Positions 48,066-57,144 are shown, counted from the first letter of the stretch. The stretch is DNA of 64,000 nt from Ornithinimicrobium pekingense DSM 21552 (GCF_000421185.1 NZ_ATWJ01000001.1:1-64000); one strand, 5' to 3'. Made by a program: numbers and translations. Notes: generated from the sequence alone by a model not told the origin.

Positions 48066-49172
48066 TCAGAGCTCCAGACCGACCAGCACCGGCTCGTTGA
48101 CCAGCCGGACGCCGAACGCGTCCTCGACGCCGTCACGGATCTCCCGTGCCAGGGCGAGGACGTCTCCGGCGCGGGCAGACCCGCGGTTGGTGAGCGCGAG
48201 CGTGTGCTTCGTGGACAACCCCGCGGGCCGGCCGTCACGGGTCGCGTAGCCCTTGCCGAAGCCGGCCCTGTCGATCAGCCAGGCGGCGGAGGTCTTGACG
48301 AAGGAGCCGTCCTCGGCGGGGAACTCCGGCGGCACCGGGCCCTCGACGCCCAGCCTCGCCGCCGCCCGGTCCCGCAGCGACGCCATCTGCTCCCGGGTCA
48401 GGATCGGGTTGGTGAAGAACGAGCCGCAGCTCCAGGTGTCGTTGTCCGGCGCGTCCAGCACCATGCCGCGCTGCCGCCGCTGCTCCAGCACCGCCTCGCG
48501 GGCCTCGCGCAGCGGGACCCTGGCACCGAGCTCGACGCCCAGGCCGGAGGCGAGCGCCGCATACCCGATCGGCTGGGAGAGCTCGGTCGGTCGCAGCGAG
48601 AAGGTGACCGAGAGCACCACGTAGCGTGGTGTCACCGCGCCGGCGGGCGCGTCGGGGCCGAGCATCGACTCCTTGAGCACCGAGTGCCGGTAGGAGAACC
48701 GCAGGTCTGTGGCGAACATCGTGCGCACGCGGGCCTCGGCACGGTCCCAGACCCGCACCCGCGAGATCGTCTGGGCGACCTCCTGCCCGTAGGCACCGAC
48801 GTTCTGCACCGGAGTGGCACCGGTGGCCCCGGGGATGCCGGAGAGCGCCTCGATGCCGGACCAGCCGTGCTCGACGGCGTGGGCGACGACGTCGTCCCAG
48901 ACCTCCCCGGCGGCGACCGTCGCGGTCACTCCCCCGCAGGCGCTGTCGTGCGGCACCTCGATGCCGGTGGTCCGGACGAGCACGACCGTGCCCGGGAAAC
49001 CCTCGTCGGACACCAGCAGGTTGGACCCGCCGCCCACGACGAGCAGCGGCTCGCCCGCCTCGTCGGCCTCGCGCACCGCCTCGATCAGCTCGTCCTCGGT
49101 CGTGGCGGTGACGAGCCTCCGGGGCGGCCCGCCGACCCGCATCGTGGTCAGCTCGGCCAGCGGCCGGGTCAC
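48066..49172 (-). CDS. murB: UDP-N-acetylenolpyruvoylglucosamine reductase MurB
   Basis: MurB reduces enolpyruvyl-UDP-GlcNAc to UDP-MurNAc with NADPH and FAD in peptidoglycan synthesis. FAD-binding motifs TTMRVGGPP, VGGGSNLLVSD and GIEALSGIPGATGATPVQN, and the catalytic Ser region CGSFFTNP, are present in 368 residues. The GTG start at 49172 (MTRPLAELTT) overlaps the upstream hotdog gene's stop (GTGA). The frame stays open far upstream as a shadow. Confidence 0.95.
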   Translation of the reverse strand: MTRPLAELTTMRVGGPPRRLVTATTEDELIEAVREADEAGEPLLVVGGGSNLLVSDEGFPGTVVLVRTTGIEVPHDSACGGVTATVAAGEVWDDVVAHAVEHGWSGIEALSGIPGATGATPVQNVGAYGQEVAQTISRVRVWDRAEARVRTMFATDLRFSYRHSVLKESMLGPDAPAGAVTPRYVVLSVTFSLRPTELSQPIGYAALASGLGVELGARVPLREAREAVLEQRRQRGMVLDAPDNDTWSCGSFFTNPILTREQMASLRDRAAARLGVEGPVPPEFPAEDGSFVKTSAAWLIDRAGFGKGYATRDGRPAGLSTKHTLALTNRGSARAGDVLALAREIRDGVEDAFGVRLVNEPVLVGLEL

Positions 49173-49579
49173 AGGCGGACCACGGCCTGGCAGCGCCCGA
49201 GGACCTTCTGACCGCCGCTGGTGACGGTGAGCTCGAGGGTCTGGGTGCCGGCCTCCTCGTCCACCTTCCGCACCGTCCCCTCCACGAGCACCTCGACGGT
49301 CCCTCCCTCCGGGACGACGACCATGCCGGTGAACTTGGTGGTGCACGACAGGATCCGTCCGGGGTCGCCCCCGACGTAGGCCGTAACGACGTCCATGGCC
49401 GCCCCCATCGTCCACATGCCGTGCGCGATGACGTCGTCCAGCCCCACGGAGCGGGCGACCTCGGCGTCCTGGTGGATGGGGTTCTGGTCGCCGGACGCGT
49501 CGGCGTAGTCGACGAGGCGGGCCCGGTCGACCGTGACCGTCTGGCTCAGGGCCGCGGTGCCGGTGGTCTGCCCGCTCAT
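49169..49579 (-). CDS. MaoC-like hotdog dehydratase, HadB type
   Basis: The 136-residue single-hotdog protein has the hydratase-2 pair D31 and H36 in SGDQNPIHQD and the following AHGMWTMG helix. In mycobacteria HadB is the catalytic subunit of 3-hydroxyacyl-ACP dehydratase and pairs with HadA. The gene starts one base into the stop of 49579-50025 (TGATG). Substrate here (FAS-II or CoA esters) is not shown. Confidence 0.86.
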   Translation of the reverse strand: MSGQTTGTAALSQTVTVDRARLVDYADASGDQNPIHQDAEVARSVGLDDVIAHGMWTMGAAMDVVTAYVGGDPGRILSCTTKFTGMVVVPEGGTVEVLVEGTVRKVDEEAGTQTLELTVTSGGQKVLGRCQAVVRL

Positions 49580-50025
49580 CAGCTCTCCCCCCGCACGACG
49601 ATGGTGGAGGTGACGGTGGTGACCGGCTGCCCGTCGTCGTCGGCCAGCTCCACGCGCGTGGTGACCATGCCGTGGCCGCCCGCCTCGCGGACCCGGTCCA
49701 CGTGCAGCACTCCCGTGAGGACGTCGCCGGCGACGATCGGCCGGTGGTGGGTGAAGCCCTCCTCGCCGTGCACGACCCGGGAGAAGTCGATGCCCGCGGC
49801 CGGGTCCTGCACCAGCTGGGCCTCGCACTGCTGGGCAAGGCGCACCGCGAAGGTCGGTGGGGCGACGACGTCGGGATAGCCGAGCGCCTGCGCGGCCTGC
49901 GGGTCGCGGTGGGCCTCGCCGGTCGAGCCGATCGCGTCGGCGAAGCTGGTGATCTCCTCGCGGCTGACCGTGAACGGGCCGGCCGGCGGGTACTCACGGC
50001 CGGCGTAGTCGGGGTTGAGGGCCAT
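49579..50025 (-). CDS. MaoC-like hotdog protein, HadA type
   Basis: The 148-residue protein MALNPDYAGREYPP lacks the D-x4-H pair of its partner and has VVAPPTFAVRLAQQ, as in the substrate-holding HadA subunit. The ATG at 50025 is chosen where family similarity begins. Order rpmG-hadA-hadB-murB agrees with other Actinobacteria (from memory). Confidence 0.84.
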   Translation of the reverse strand: MALNPDYAGREYPPAGPFTVSREEITSFADAIGSTGEAHRDPQAAQALGYPDVVAPPTFAVRLAQQCEAQLVQDPAAGIDFSRVVHGEEGFTHHRPIVAGDVLTGVLHVDRVREAGGHGMVTTRVELADDDGQPVTTVTSTIVVRGES

Positions 50026-50111
50026 GCGCGCCAGCCTAACCGGGTCGGTGCGCCCGTCCCGGCCGACCGTGCGCGTCCCCGGCGGCGCACGGCATACCCC
50101 GACGACGACGA

Positions 50112-50140
50112 AGGCCGCCACCCGGTGCGGGTGACGGCCT
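50112..50140. terminator. rpmG terminator hairpin
   Basis: AGGCCG-C-CACCCG pairs with CGGGTG-A-CGGCCT across a three-base loop. It lies 17 bp past the rpmG stop. Confidence 0.75.
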
Positions 50141-50157
50141 CGTGGAGCTGACTGCTG

Positions 50158-50328
50158 TCAGCGGGTCTCGCGGTGCGCGGTGTGCTTGCCGCAGCGCGGG
50201 CAGAACTTCGCCATCTCGAGCCGGTCGGGGTTGTTCCGACGGTTCTTCTTGGTGATGTAGTTGCGCTCCTTGCACTCCGTGCACGCCAGGGTGATCTTCG
50301 GACGGACGTCCTGGGACTTGCCAGCCAT
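50158..50328 (-). CDS. rpmG: 50S ribosomal protein L33, zinc-binding form
   Basis: The 56-residue protein reads [20 protein letters not shown] then [20 protein letters not shown]. Its four cysteines (CTEC and CPRC) form the zinc ribbon. It follows tRNA-Met on the same strand. Confidence 0.95.
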   Translation of the reverse strand: MAGKSQDVRPKITLACTECKERNYITKKNRRNNPDRLEMAKFCPRCGKHTAHRETR

Positions 50329-50380
50329 GGGGCAACCTGCTCTCGAAAGGTGGTGTCTGGTTCGTGCGGGATGTTCTCGG

Positions 50381-50454
50381 TAGCGGGAGCGGGGCTCGAT
50401 CCCGCGACCTCACGATTATGAGTCGTGCGCTCTAACCAGCTGAGCTATCCCGCC
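50381..50454 (-). tRNA. tRNA-Met (CAT), elongator type
   Basis: A 74-nt cloverleaf begins GGCGGGATAGCTCAGCTGG. The anticodon arm CACGA-CTCATAA-TCGTG gives CAT. The anticodon stem lacks the three G:C pairs of initiators and the acceptor end is G:U rather than C/A, so it is the elongator. Confidence 0.94.
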
Positions 50455-50487
50455 TCGGGAGGCGACCCGTGCGGGCCAGCCTGCCAG

Positions 50488-50560
50488 AGCCCCCAAACGG
50501 AATCGAACCGTTGACCTTCTCCTTACCATGGAGACGCTCTACCGACTGAGCTATAGGGGC
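50488..50560 (-). tRNA. tRNA-Thr (GGT)
   Basis: A 73-nt cloverleaf begins GCCCCTATAGCTCAGTCGG. The arm TCTCC-ATGGTAA-GGAGA gives anticodon GGT. The acceptor GCCCCTA pairs with TGGGGGC with one G:U. Confidence 0.95.
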
Positions 50561-50609
50561 GGGCTGTGACCCCACGCATCCGGTGCGGACCCGCGGGCAG
50601 CGAGAAGCA

Positions 50610-50639
50610 ACCTTACACGACGGTGCCGGACACCTCCAA
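50610..50639 (-). promoter_or_regulatory. Promoter of tRNA-Thr-tRNA-Met-rpmG
   Basis: On the minus strand TTGGAG (50634-50639)-N18-TAAGGT (50610-50615), about 50 bp before tRNA-Thr. Confidence 0.65.
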
Positions 50640-50671
50640 AACGGCCTGACCGGCACCGTCGCCAGGGTCGG

Positions 50672-51574
50672 TCAACCGCTTCTGACCTGCATCGACAGGT
50701 GGATCCGGCTGCCGTCGCGGGAGGTGACGGCGAGGGCGCCGGAGCCGTCCCGCACGCCGCCGCGCAGCACCACCGTCGAGGGCAGCAGGATCGCCTTGAC
50801 GAACTGCGCGTCGACCACGTAGCGCTCCGGGAGGCGGGGCTCGACGGCGGCGAGCGCGCGCGCGTGCGTCCACATGCCGTGGGCGATCGCCCGGGGGAAG
50901 CCGAGGGCCTTCGCCGGCAGCGCCCCGAGGTGGATCGGGTTGGCGTCGCCCGCCACCCGGGCGTAGCGGCGACCCAGGTCGGCCGGCAGGCGCCAGGTGG
51001 CCAGCTCGGTCCGCGGTATGTCGTCCTCGCGCCCCCCGGGCGGGGGCGCGGTGCCGTCGCCCTTCCCGCGGGCGAGGTAGGTGCTTCGGCCCTCCCAGAC
51101 GACCTCGTCATCCACCCTCGCCTCGCCGACGAGGTCGACGGTGTGCCCCTTGCGGTGCGGGGCCAGGCGCTCCGCCCACGAGCTGAGCGTGAGCTCCTCC
51201 CCCACCGTGACGGGCCGGTGCAGCGTCATCGTGTTGGCGACGTGCACCAGCCCCATCATCGGGAACGGGAAGTCGCGGCCGGCCATGAGCGCGACCTGCA
51301 GCGGGAAGGTGAGCACGTGCAGCCACGTGGCCGGCAGCCGGTCGGAGAGGACCGATCCGGTGACCTCGCCGTAGTCGGCCAGCCGCCGCACGTCCTGCGC
51401 GACGCCGGTGAGCACCAGCCGCCGGTCGGGCAGGCTCCCCCGGGCACCGGGGCGTCCCGCCGAGGTGGCCAGCCCGGTGACGAAGGACCGCGCGACCGAG
51501 GGGGCGGAGGCGAGCAGCCGGACGTCGAGGTCGGTGGCGGCGGGCCGGCCGGCGGCCGGTGGGGGTGCGCCCAT
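50672..51574 (-). CDS. MaoC-family (R)-hydratase, HtdX type
   Basis: The 300-residue protein has two hotdog halves; the second carries the hydratase-2 pair D210 and H215 in GDANPIHLG and AHGMWTH. It would hydrate trans-2-enoyl-CoA. The layout and its position after a FabG4-type gene match HtdX (Rv0241c) of M. tuberculosis, recalled from memory. It starts two bases after the reductase stop, so it is the last gene of the fadA-fabG-maoC operon. Confidence 0.85.
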   Translation of the reverse strand: MGAPPPAAGRPAATDLDVRLLASAPSVARSFVTGLATSAGRPGARGSLPDRRLVLTGVAQDVRRLADYGEVTGSVLSDRLPATWLHVLTFPLQVALMAGRDFPFPMMGLVHVANTMTLHRPVTVGEELTLSSWAERLAPHRKGHTVDLVGEARVDDEVVWEGRSTYLARGKGDGTAPPPGGREDDIPRTELATWRLPADLGRRYARVAGDANPIHLGALPAKALGFPRAIAHGMWTHARALAAVEPRLPERYVVDAQFVKAILLPSTVVLRGGVRDGSGALAVTSRDGSRIHLSMQVRSG

Positions 51575-51576
51575 GC

Positions 51577-52998
51577 TCAGGCCCCCATCATCAGCTGGCC
51601 GCAGACCCGCAGCGTCCGCCCGGTGACTGCGGCGCTGGCCGGAGAGCTCAGGTAGCAGATCGCCTCGGCCACGTCGAGGGGCGTGCCCGCCTGCTGCAGG
51701 CTGTTGAGCCGCTCGCCCATCGTGCGGGTCAGGAACGGCACCTTGCCCCACATCTCGGTGGCGATGACCCCGGGCGCGACGGCGTTGACCGTGATGCCCC
51801 GCGCGGTCAGCCGCGGCTCGGCGGCCATGGCGCGGACCAGCCCGATGACCCCCGCCTTGGAGGCCGCGTAGTTCGTCTGCCCGCGGTTGCCGGCGAAACC
51901 GGTCGTCGAGGAGACACCGACGATGCGTCCGCCGTCGTCGAGCCCGCCGGGCAGCTCGGGGTCGAGCAGCACGTCGTTGATCCGGATCTGCGCGGCCAGG
52001 TTGACCTCCAGCACGCTGCCCCACCGCTCCTCGTCGAGGTTGACGAGCAGCTTGTCGCGGGTGATGCCGGCGTTGTGCACGACCGTGTGGATCCGGGCGC
52101 CGTCGCCGAAGCGCTGCGCCACGTGCGCGGCGATGCGTCGCCCGGCGTCGGGCGCGGTGATGTCGAGCTGCAGGGCCGTCCCGCCGATGCGGTTGGCGAC
52201 CTGGGCCAGGCCCTGCCCGCCGGCCGGGACGTCGACCGCCACGACGGCCGCCCCGTCCCGGGCGTAGACCTCGGCGATGCTGGCCCCGATCCCGCGCCCG
52301 GCACCGGTCACCACGACGACCTGCCCCTCGAAGGGGCGGGCGGAGGTGACCTCCGTGACCCTGCCCTCCTCGGCGTGACCGACGTGCAATACCTGGCCGG
52401 AGACGTAGGCCGACCGCCCCTCCAGCAGGAAGGACAGCGTCGAGGCCAGGTCGGTCGGCGTGGTCGGGGCGTCGGTGAGCAGGTCCACCCGCACGAGGTT
52501 GGCGGTGGCGCCCTTGCGCAGCTCCTTGCCGACGCTGCGCACGACGCCCTCGATCCCCTGCTGGACCGCCACCGCTGTCGGTCCACCGGCGGTGTCGGGC
52601 TCCAGGCCCACCACGACGACGCGGCCGGAGCCCTCCAGCGCCCTGAGGGCCGGGCGCAGGACACCACGCAGGTCCTCCAGGTCGGCGACGGCGGTGGCCG
52701 CGGTCGCGTCGACGACGACCGCGCCGACCGTGCCGGGGTAGGGGGCGGGCACCTCGCGCGTCCGGCCCTCGTCGTCGGTCTGGCTCACCCGGGTGTGCGG
52801 GGTGTCGACCAGGGCCTCCTCGACCGGCAGCCCGAGCAGCTCCAGCGTGCGGCGCACGAGCGAGGGTGAGCCGCCGGCCGAACCGACGACGACGGCACCC
52901 GTGGGCAGCTCGCGGCCGCGCCGCAGCCTGGCCGCCTGCGGGACGCCGAGCTGCTTGGCCAGCGGGTTGGTGGTCAGCATCTGCATGAGGTCGGCCAT
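51577..52998 (-). CDS. High-molecular-weight 3-oxoacyl reductase (FabG4 type)
   Basis: The 473-residue protein has an N-terminal degenerate nucleotide-fold domain (1-220) and a C-terminal short-chain dehydrogenase domain with TGAGRGIG (231-238), NAG (309-311) and the catalytic S364, Y377 and K381. Usual FabG is ~245 residues; the doubled form matches mycobacterial FabG4 (HMwFabG), which uses NAD(H) on CoA esters. It probably oxidises 3-hydroxyacyl-CoA in beta-oxidation or does the reverse step. Confidence 0.88.
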   Translation of the reverse strand: MADLMQMLTTNPLAKQLGVPQAARLRRGRELPTGAVVVGSAGGSPSLVRRTLELLGLPVEEALVDTPHTRVSQTDDEGRTREVPAPYPGTVGAVVVDATAATAVADLEDLRGVLRPALRALEGSGRVVVVGLEPDTAGGPTAVAVQQGIEGVVRSVGKELRKGATANLVRVDLLTDAPTTPTDLASTLSFLLEGRSAYVSGQVLHVGHAEEGRVTEVTSARPFEGQVVVVTGAGRGIGASIAEVYARDGAAVVAVDVPAGGQGLAQVANRIGGTALQLDITAPDAGRRIAAHVAQRFGDGARIHTVVHNAGITRDKLLVNLDEERWGSVLEVNLAAQIRINDVLLDPELPGGLDDGGRIVGVSSTTGFAGNRGQTNYAASKAGVIGLVRAMAAEPRLTARGITVNAVAPGVIATEMWGKVPFLTRTMGERLNSLQQAGTPLDVAEAICYLSSPASAAVTGRTLRVCGQLMMGA

Positions 52999-53000
52999 GG

Positions 53001-54302
53001 TCAGCACCCTTCCAGGATCGCGACGACGCCCTGGCCGCCGGCGGCACAGATCGAGACGAGGCCACGGCTGCCCGGGCCCTCCTCGGCGAGCAGCTTGGCC
53101 ATCGTGGCCACGATCCGCCCGCCGGTGGCGGCGAAGGGGTGGCCCGCCGCCAGCGAGGAACCGTGGACGTTGAGCCGGCTGCGGTCGACGGCGCCGAGCG
53201 GGGCGTCCAGCCCGAGCCGGTCGCGACAGAACTCCTCGGACTCCCACGCCGCGAGGGTGGCGAGCACGGTGGAGGCGAACGCCTCGTGGATCTCGTAGAG
53301 GTCGAAGTCCTGCAGCGCCAGGCCCTGGCGCTCCAGCAGGCGGGGGACGGCATACGCCGGGGCCATGAGCAGGCCCTCGTCGCCGGAGACGTAGTCGACC
53401 GCGGCGACCTCGGCGTCGACGAAGCGGGCCAGCACGGGCAGGTTGCGCTCGGCCGCCCACTCCCGGCTGCCCAGCAGCACCAGGGCCGCCCCGTCGGAGA
53501 GCGGCGTGGAGTTGCCCGCCGTCATGGTCGCGCCCTCGCCCTTGCCGAAGACCGGCGACAGCGTGGCCAGCTTCTCCACGGACGTGTCGGGCCGCAGGCC
53601 CTGGTCCCGGGAGAGCGTCAGGAAGCCGGTGGCGAGGTCGTCGAAGAAGCCGGAGTCCCAGGCGCGGGCAAGGTTGTGGTGGCTCGCGGCGGCCAGCTCG
53701 TCCTGCGCCTCGCGGGTGATCCCCCACTCCTTGGCGGTGCGCGCCTGGTGCTCGCCCATCGACAGGCCGGTGCGGGGCTCGGCGTTGCGGGGGGACTCGG
53801 GCGCCAGGTCGCCGGGGCGGATGCCGGCGAGCGCCTTGACGCGCTGCATCGGCGTCCTCGCGGCGTTGGCGCGGATCAGCGCCTTGCGCAGGCCCTCGCC
53901 GACGGCGATCGGCGCGTCGCTCGCGGAGTCGACGCCGCCGGCGATGCCGGAGTCGAGCTGGCCCAGCCTGATCTTGTTGGCGACCTGGATGACCGTCTCC
54001 AGGCCGGTGCCGCAGGCCTGCTGCAGGTCGTAGGCGGGGGTGGTGGGTGCCAGCGCCGATCCCAGGACGGACTCGCGCGTGAGGTTGAAGTCGCGGGAGT
54101 GCTTGAGCACCGCGCCCGCCGCCACCTCACCGACCTGCTGGCCGGCCAGCCCGAAGCGGGCCACCAGGCCGTCGAGGGCGGCGGTGAGCATGGCCTGGTT
54201 GGACGCGGCGGCATACGCCCCGCCGGCCTTGCCGAAGGGGATCCGGTTGCCGCCGACGACGACGGCGTCGCGGGATGTCGGCGAAGTGGTCTGGTCGGAC
54301 AA
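53001..54302 (-). CDS. Acetyl-CoA C-acyltransferase (thiolase), FadA2/FadI type
   Basis: The 433-residue thiolase has the nucleophile C97 (QQACGTG), H388 in GHPFAATG and C419 in ICAAGGQG. The GSSLAAGHPFAATG variant and the long C-terminus are features of FadI-like enzymes. It cleaves 3-oxoacyl-CoA to acyl-CoA and acetyl-CoA. The start is a TTG at 54302 (MSDQTTSPTSRD) with AGGAG upstream. It heads the minus-strand operon. Confidence 0.92.
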   Translation of the reverse strand: MSDQTTSPTSRDAVVVGGNRIPFGKAGGAYAAASNQAMLTAALDGLVARFGLAGQQVGEVAAGAVLKHSRDFNLTRESVLGSALAPTTPAYDLQQACGTGLETVIQVANKIRLGQLDSGIAGGVDSASDAPIAVGEGLRKALIRANAARTPMQRVKALAGIRPGDLAPESPRNAEPRTGLSMGEHQARTAKEWGITREAQDELAAASHHNLARAWDSGFFDDLATGFLTLSRDQGLRPDTSVEKLATLSPVFGKGEGATMTAGNSTPLSDGAALVLLGSREWAAERNLPVLARFVDAEVAAVDYVSGDEGLLMAPAYAVPRLLERQGLALQDFDLYEIHEAFASTVLATLAAWESEEFCRDRLGLDAPLGAVDRSRLNVHGSSLAAGHPFAATGGRIVATMAKLLAEEGPGSRGLVSICAAGGQGVVAILEGC

Positions 54303-54363
54303 GCGAGGCTCCTAGGGGTGTGCCCGGCGCCCGGCGGCGACGGTCGGGAGGTATCCGGTACCG

Positions 54364-54403
54364 ACTGTAGCCGATACGGCTCGTACGCGGTACCCTGTCC
54401 GGC
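54364..54403. promoter_or_regulatory. Divergent fadA/tetR promoters with a dyad
   Basis: The minus -10 is TACAGT (54364-54369) and the plus -10 is TACCCT (54391-54396), the latter seven bases before the TetR ATG (leaderless). Between them AGCCG-ATA-CGGCT (54369-54381) is a small perfect dyad overlapping the fadA -10, and GGTACC occurs on both sides (about 54356 and 54389). Likely TetR operator. Confidence 0.55.
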
Positions 54404-55117
54404 ATGACGCCCGCCTCACCGCTGACCGGCACGACCGGAGCCGTGCGCGACGGCCGCGACATGCGCTGGGAGGCGCACCGCACCCAGCGGCGCCGCCAGC
54501 TCGTCGAGGCGGCGCTGCGCGCGATCCGCCGGCACGGCGCGGGCGTCGGCATGGACGAGATCGCGGCCGAGGCGGCCACCAGCAAGACCGTGCTCTACCG
54601 GCACCTCGGGGACCGGGCGGGTCTCTACCGCGCCGTCGTGGCGGCCGTCGACGAGACGATCCTGGCGGACCTGTCGCAGGCGGGGTCGGGCGGCGGGGAC
54701 GTGGTGGAGCGCATCGGCCAGATGGTCCGCTCCTACCTCGGCCTCGTCGAGCGCGACCCGGAGATCTACCGGTTCGTGGTGACCCGGCCGCTGGAGACCC
54801 CGGAGGGGGACGCCGGCGACCCGGTACACCGCATCACCGACCGCATCGCCGACCAGCTCACCGACGCCCTGCGCGACCACCTCCGAGGCGTCGGCGCCGA
54901 CGCCGACCTGCTGGCCCCGGTGTGGGCGCACGGCATCGTCGGCATGGTCCGCAACGTCTCCGACACCTGGCTGGCCAGCCGCGCCGACGGCCGGCCGCAC
55001 CTCGGCGCCGACGAGGTCACCGGGGCCGTGGTCGCGCTGATCCGCCCCGCCCTCTCCCGCCCCGACGCCATACCTGCACCAGCACAGCCCACCGCACCCT
55101 CCGGAGGACGACGATGA
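54404..55117 (+). CDS. TetR family transcriptional regulator
   Basis: The 237-residue protein has the TetR HTH at about residues 50-70 (MDEIAAEAATSKTVLYRHLGD), preceded by helix RQLVEAALRAIRRHG. The C-terminal ligand domain is typical of actinobacterial lipid-type TetRs. It overlaps the acyl-CoA oxidase gene (ATGA) and is divergent from the thiolase operon, so it probably controls both, with an acyl-CoA as ligand. Confidence 0.88.
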   Translation: MTPASPLTGTTGAVRDGRDMRWEAHRTQRRRQLVEAALRAIRRHGAGVGMDEIAAEAATSKTVLYRHLGDRAGLYRAVVAAVDETILADLSQAGSGGGDVVERIGQMVRSYLGLVERDPEIYRFVVTRPLETPEGDAGDPVHRITDRIADQLTDALRDHLRGVGADADLLAPVWAHGIVGMVRNVSDTWLASRADGRPHLGADEVTGAVVALIRPALSRPDAIPAPAQPTAPSGGRR

Positions 55118-57144
55118 CCACCCAGAGCCCGACCCACTCCCCCGCCGTCCAGACGGACGTGCCGCTGCCCGCCGCGGCGACCGAGGCCGCCACCCAGGTG
55201 GCGACGAGGGAGCAGATCACCGACCTCGGCGAGGGCCTGCGGCACGCCACCGGGGGCCGCTACGGCCCCGTCCGCGACCTGGCGCGGGCGAGCGTGCCCG
55301 CCGACCTGATGGTGCGCGACCCCTCCCTGTCCATGCCGGAGGCCCGCGAGTGGACCCGCCAGGCCCTGCGCCGCCTCGTCGGGCTCGGCATGGCGGGCAG
55401 CGGTTTCCCGGTCGCGCAGGGCGGCCTGGACGACCCGGGCCGCTCGTGCATCGACTTCGAGATGACGGCCCACGGCGACCTGTCGCTCACCGTGAAGTCC
55501 GGGGTCCACTTCGGCCTCTACGGCGGCGCCGTCACCGCCCTGGGCAGCACCTGGCACCACGAGCGCTTCATCCCCGCCAACCTCTCGTTGGAGCAGGTCG
55601 GCTGCTACGCCATGACGGAGTTCGGGCACGGCTCCGACGTCGCCTCGCTGGAGACGACCATCACCTACGACCGGGACAGCGACGAGCTGGTGGTCCACTC
55701 CCCCACGCCGTCGTCGGTCAAGACCTACATCGGGGCCGCGGCCGAGGACGCGCACATCGCCACCGTCTACGGCCAGCTCGTCGTGGACGGCACCTCCCAC
55801 GGCGTGCACGTCGTGCTCGTGCCGCTGCGCGACGAGGCCGGCGCCGCGCTGCCGGGCGTGACGCTCGGCGACAACGGCTCCAAGGGCGGGCTGCTCGGCG
55901 TCGACAACGGCACCATCCGCTTCGAGCAGGTGCGGGTGCCGCGCTCGATGCTGCTCGACCGCTACGGCGGGATCGACGACTCCGGCGCCTACGTCTCCGA
56001 CATCGAGAACGACAACAAGCGCTTCTTCACCATGCTGGGCACGCTGGTCCGGGGACGGATCTGCGTGGCCGCGGGCGCGGCGGTCTCGGCGCGCAAGGCG
56101 CTGTCCGTCGCGACCCGGTATGCCGTGCGCCGGCGCCAGTTCGGGGCCCCGGACCGCCAGGGCGAGGTGGTGCTGCTGGACTACCTGGCCCACCAGCGCA
56201 AGCTGCTGCCGGCGATCGCGACGTCCTACGCCCACATGTTCGCCCTCAACGAGATCGTCGAGCGCCTCCAGGAGCTGCACGAGGCGCCGGAGAAGGACCA
56301 GGTCGCCCAGCGCGAGCTGGAGACCCGTGCCGCCGGCCTCAAGGCCGTGATCACCCGGTTCGCCAACGACACCAACCAGGTCTGCCGCGAGGCGTGCGGC
56401 GGCGCCGGGTACATGGCGGAGAACGGCCTGACGGTGCTGCGCCAGGACGCCGACGTCTTCGCCACCTTCGAGGGCGACAACACCGTCCTGCTGCAGCTGG
56501 TGGCCAAGGGCCTGCTCACCGGGTACAAGGAGACGTGGGGCGACCTCGACATGCGGGGCATGGTGCAGTTCGCGGCGCGCTCGATCGGGGGCCAGTTCGT
56601 CGAGGCGACCGCGGTCCGTCCCCTGGTGGACCGTCTCGTGGCGGCCGCGGCCCGCCGCTCCGAGGACGAGACGCTGCTGGAGCGCGGCTGGCACCTGTCG
56701 ATGTTCGCCGACCGGGAGAAGCACGTGCTGGAGACCCTGGCCAACCGGTTGCGCAAGGCCAAGGACGGCGACGCCTTCGAGGCCTTCAACAACGCCCAGG
56801 ACCACGTGCTGCTCGCCGCCCGGACCCACATGGACCGCGTCGTGCTCGAGGCGTTCGTGGCCGGCATCGACGCCCTGGAGGAGGGGGAGGTCCGCGACGC
56901 CCTCGAGCGGCTGTGCACCCTCTACGCGCTCAACTCGATCGAGGCCGACTCCGGCTGGTTCCAGGCGCACAACCGGATGTCCGCCGCCCGCGCCAAGGCG
57001 GTCACCGCGCAGGTCAACAAGCTCTGCGGGGAGCTGCGGCCGGTGGCCGTCGAGCTCGTCGAGGGCATGGGTGTGCCCGAGGCGTGGCTGGGCTCGGCGA
57101 TGCTGACCGAGCCCGAGCGCTGGACGCCCGGCTCGGCGGACTGA
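55114..57144 (+). CDS. Acyl-CoA oxidase-like flavoprotein
   Basis: The 676-residue protein has an acyl-CoA oxidase/dehydrogenase fold: CYAMTEFGHGSDVASLETT binds FAD and matches the oxidase signature, RRQFGAPDRQGEVVLLDY follows, and the catalytic Glu E453 is in TFEGDNT. The length and this motif favour the oxidase family (electrons to O2 giving H2O2) over FadE dehydrogenases of ~400 residues, though FadE5-type enzymes have related layouts. With the divergent hydratase, reductase and thiolase it completes beta-oxidation. Confidence 0.85.
   Translation: MTTQSPTHSPAVQTDVPLPAAATEAATQVATREQITDLGEGLRHATGGRYGPVRDLARASVPADLMVRDPSLSMPEAREWTRQALRRLVGLGMAGSGFPVAQGGLDDPGRSCIDFEMTAHGDLSLTVKSGVHFGLYGGAVTALGSTWHHERFIPANLSLEQVGCYAMTEFGHGSDVASLETTITYDRDSDELVVHSPTPSSVKTYIGAAAEDAHIATVYGQLVVDGTSHGVHVVLVPLRDEAGAALPGVTLGDNGSKGGLLGVDNGTIRFEQVRVPRSMLLDRYGGIDDSGAYVSDIENDNKRFFTMLGTLVRGRICVAAGAAVSARKALSVATRYAVRRRQFGAPDRQGEVVLLDYLAHQRKLLPAIATSYAHMFALNEIVERLQELHEAPEKDQVAQRELETRAAGLKAVITRFANDTNQVCREACGGAGYMAENGLTVLRQDADVFATFEGDNTVLLQLVAKGLLTGYKETWGDLDMRGMVQFAARSIGGQFVEATAVRPLVDRLVAAAARRSEDETLLERGWHLSMFADREKHVLETLANRLRKAKDGDAFEAFNNAQDHVLLAARTHMDRVVLEAFVAGIDALEEGEVRDALERLCTLYALNSIEADSGWFQAHNRMSAARAKAVTAQVNKLCGELRPVAVELVEGMGVPEAWLGSAMLTEPERWTPGSAD

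Noticed and set aside
49173-50090. N-terminal extension of murB through the upstream open frame
   Set aside because: The frame overlaps two hotdog genes and murB similarity starts at the GTG that overlaps the previous stop.
50112-50560. A third tRNA gene near rpmG
   Set aside because: Only two cloverleafs (Met and Thr) can be folded; the other paired region is a terminator.
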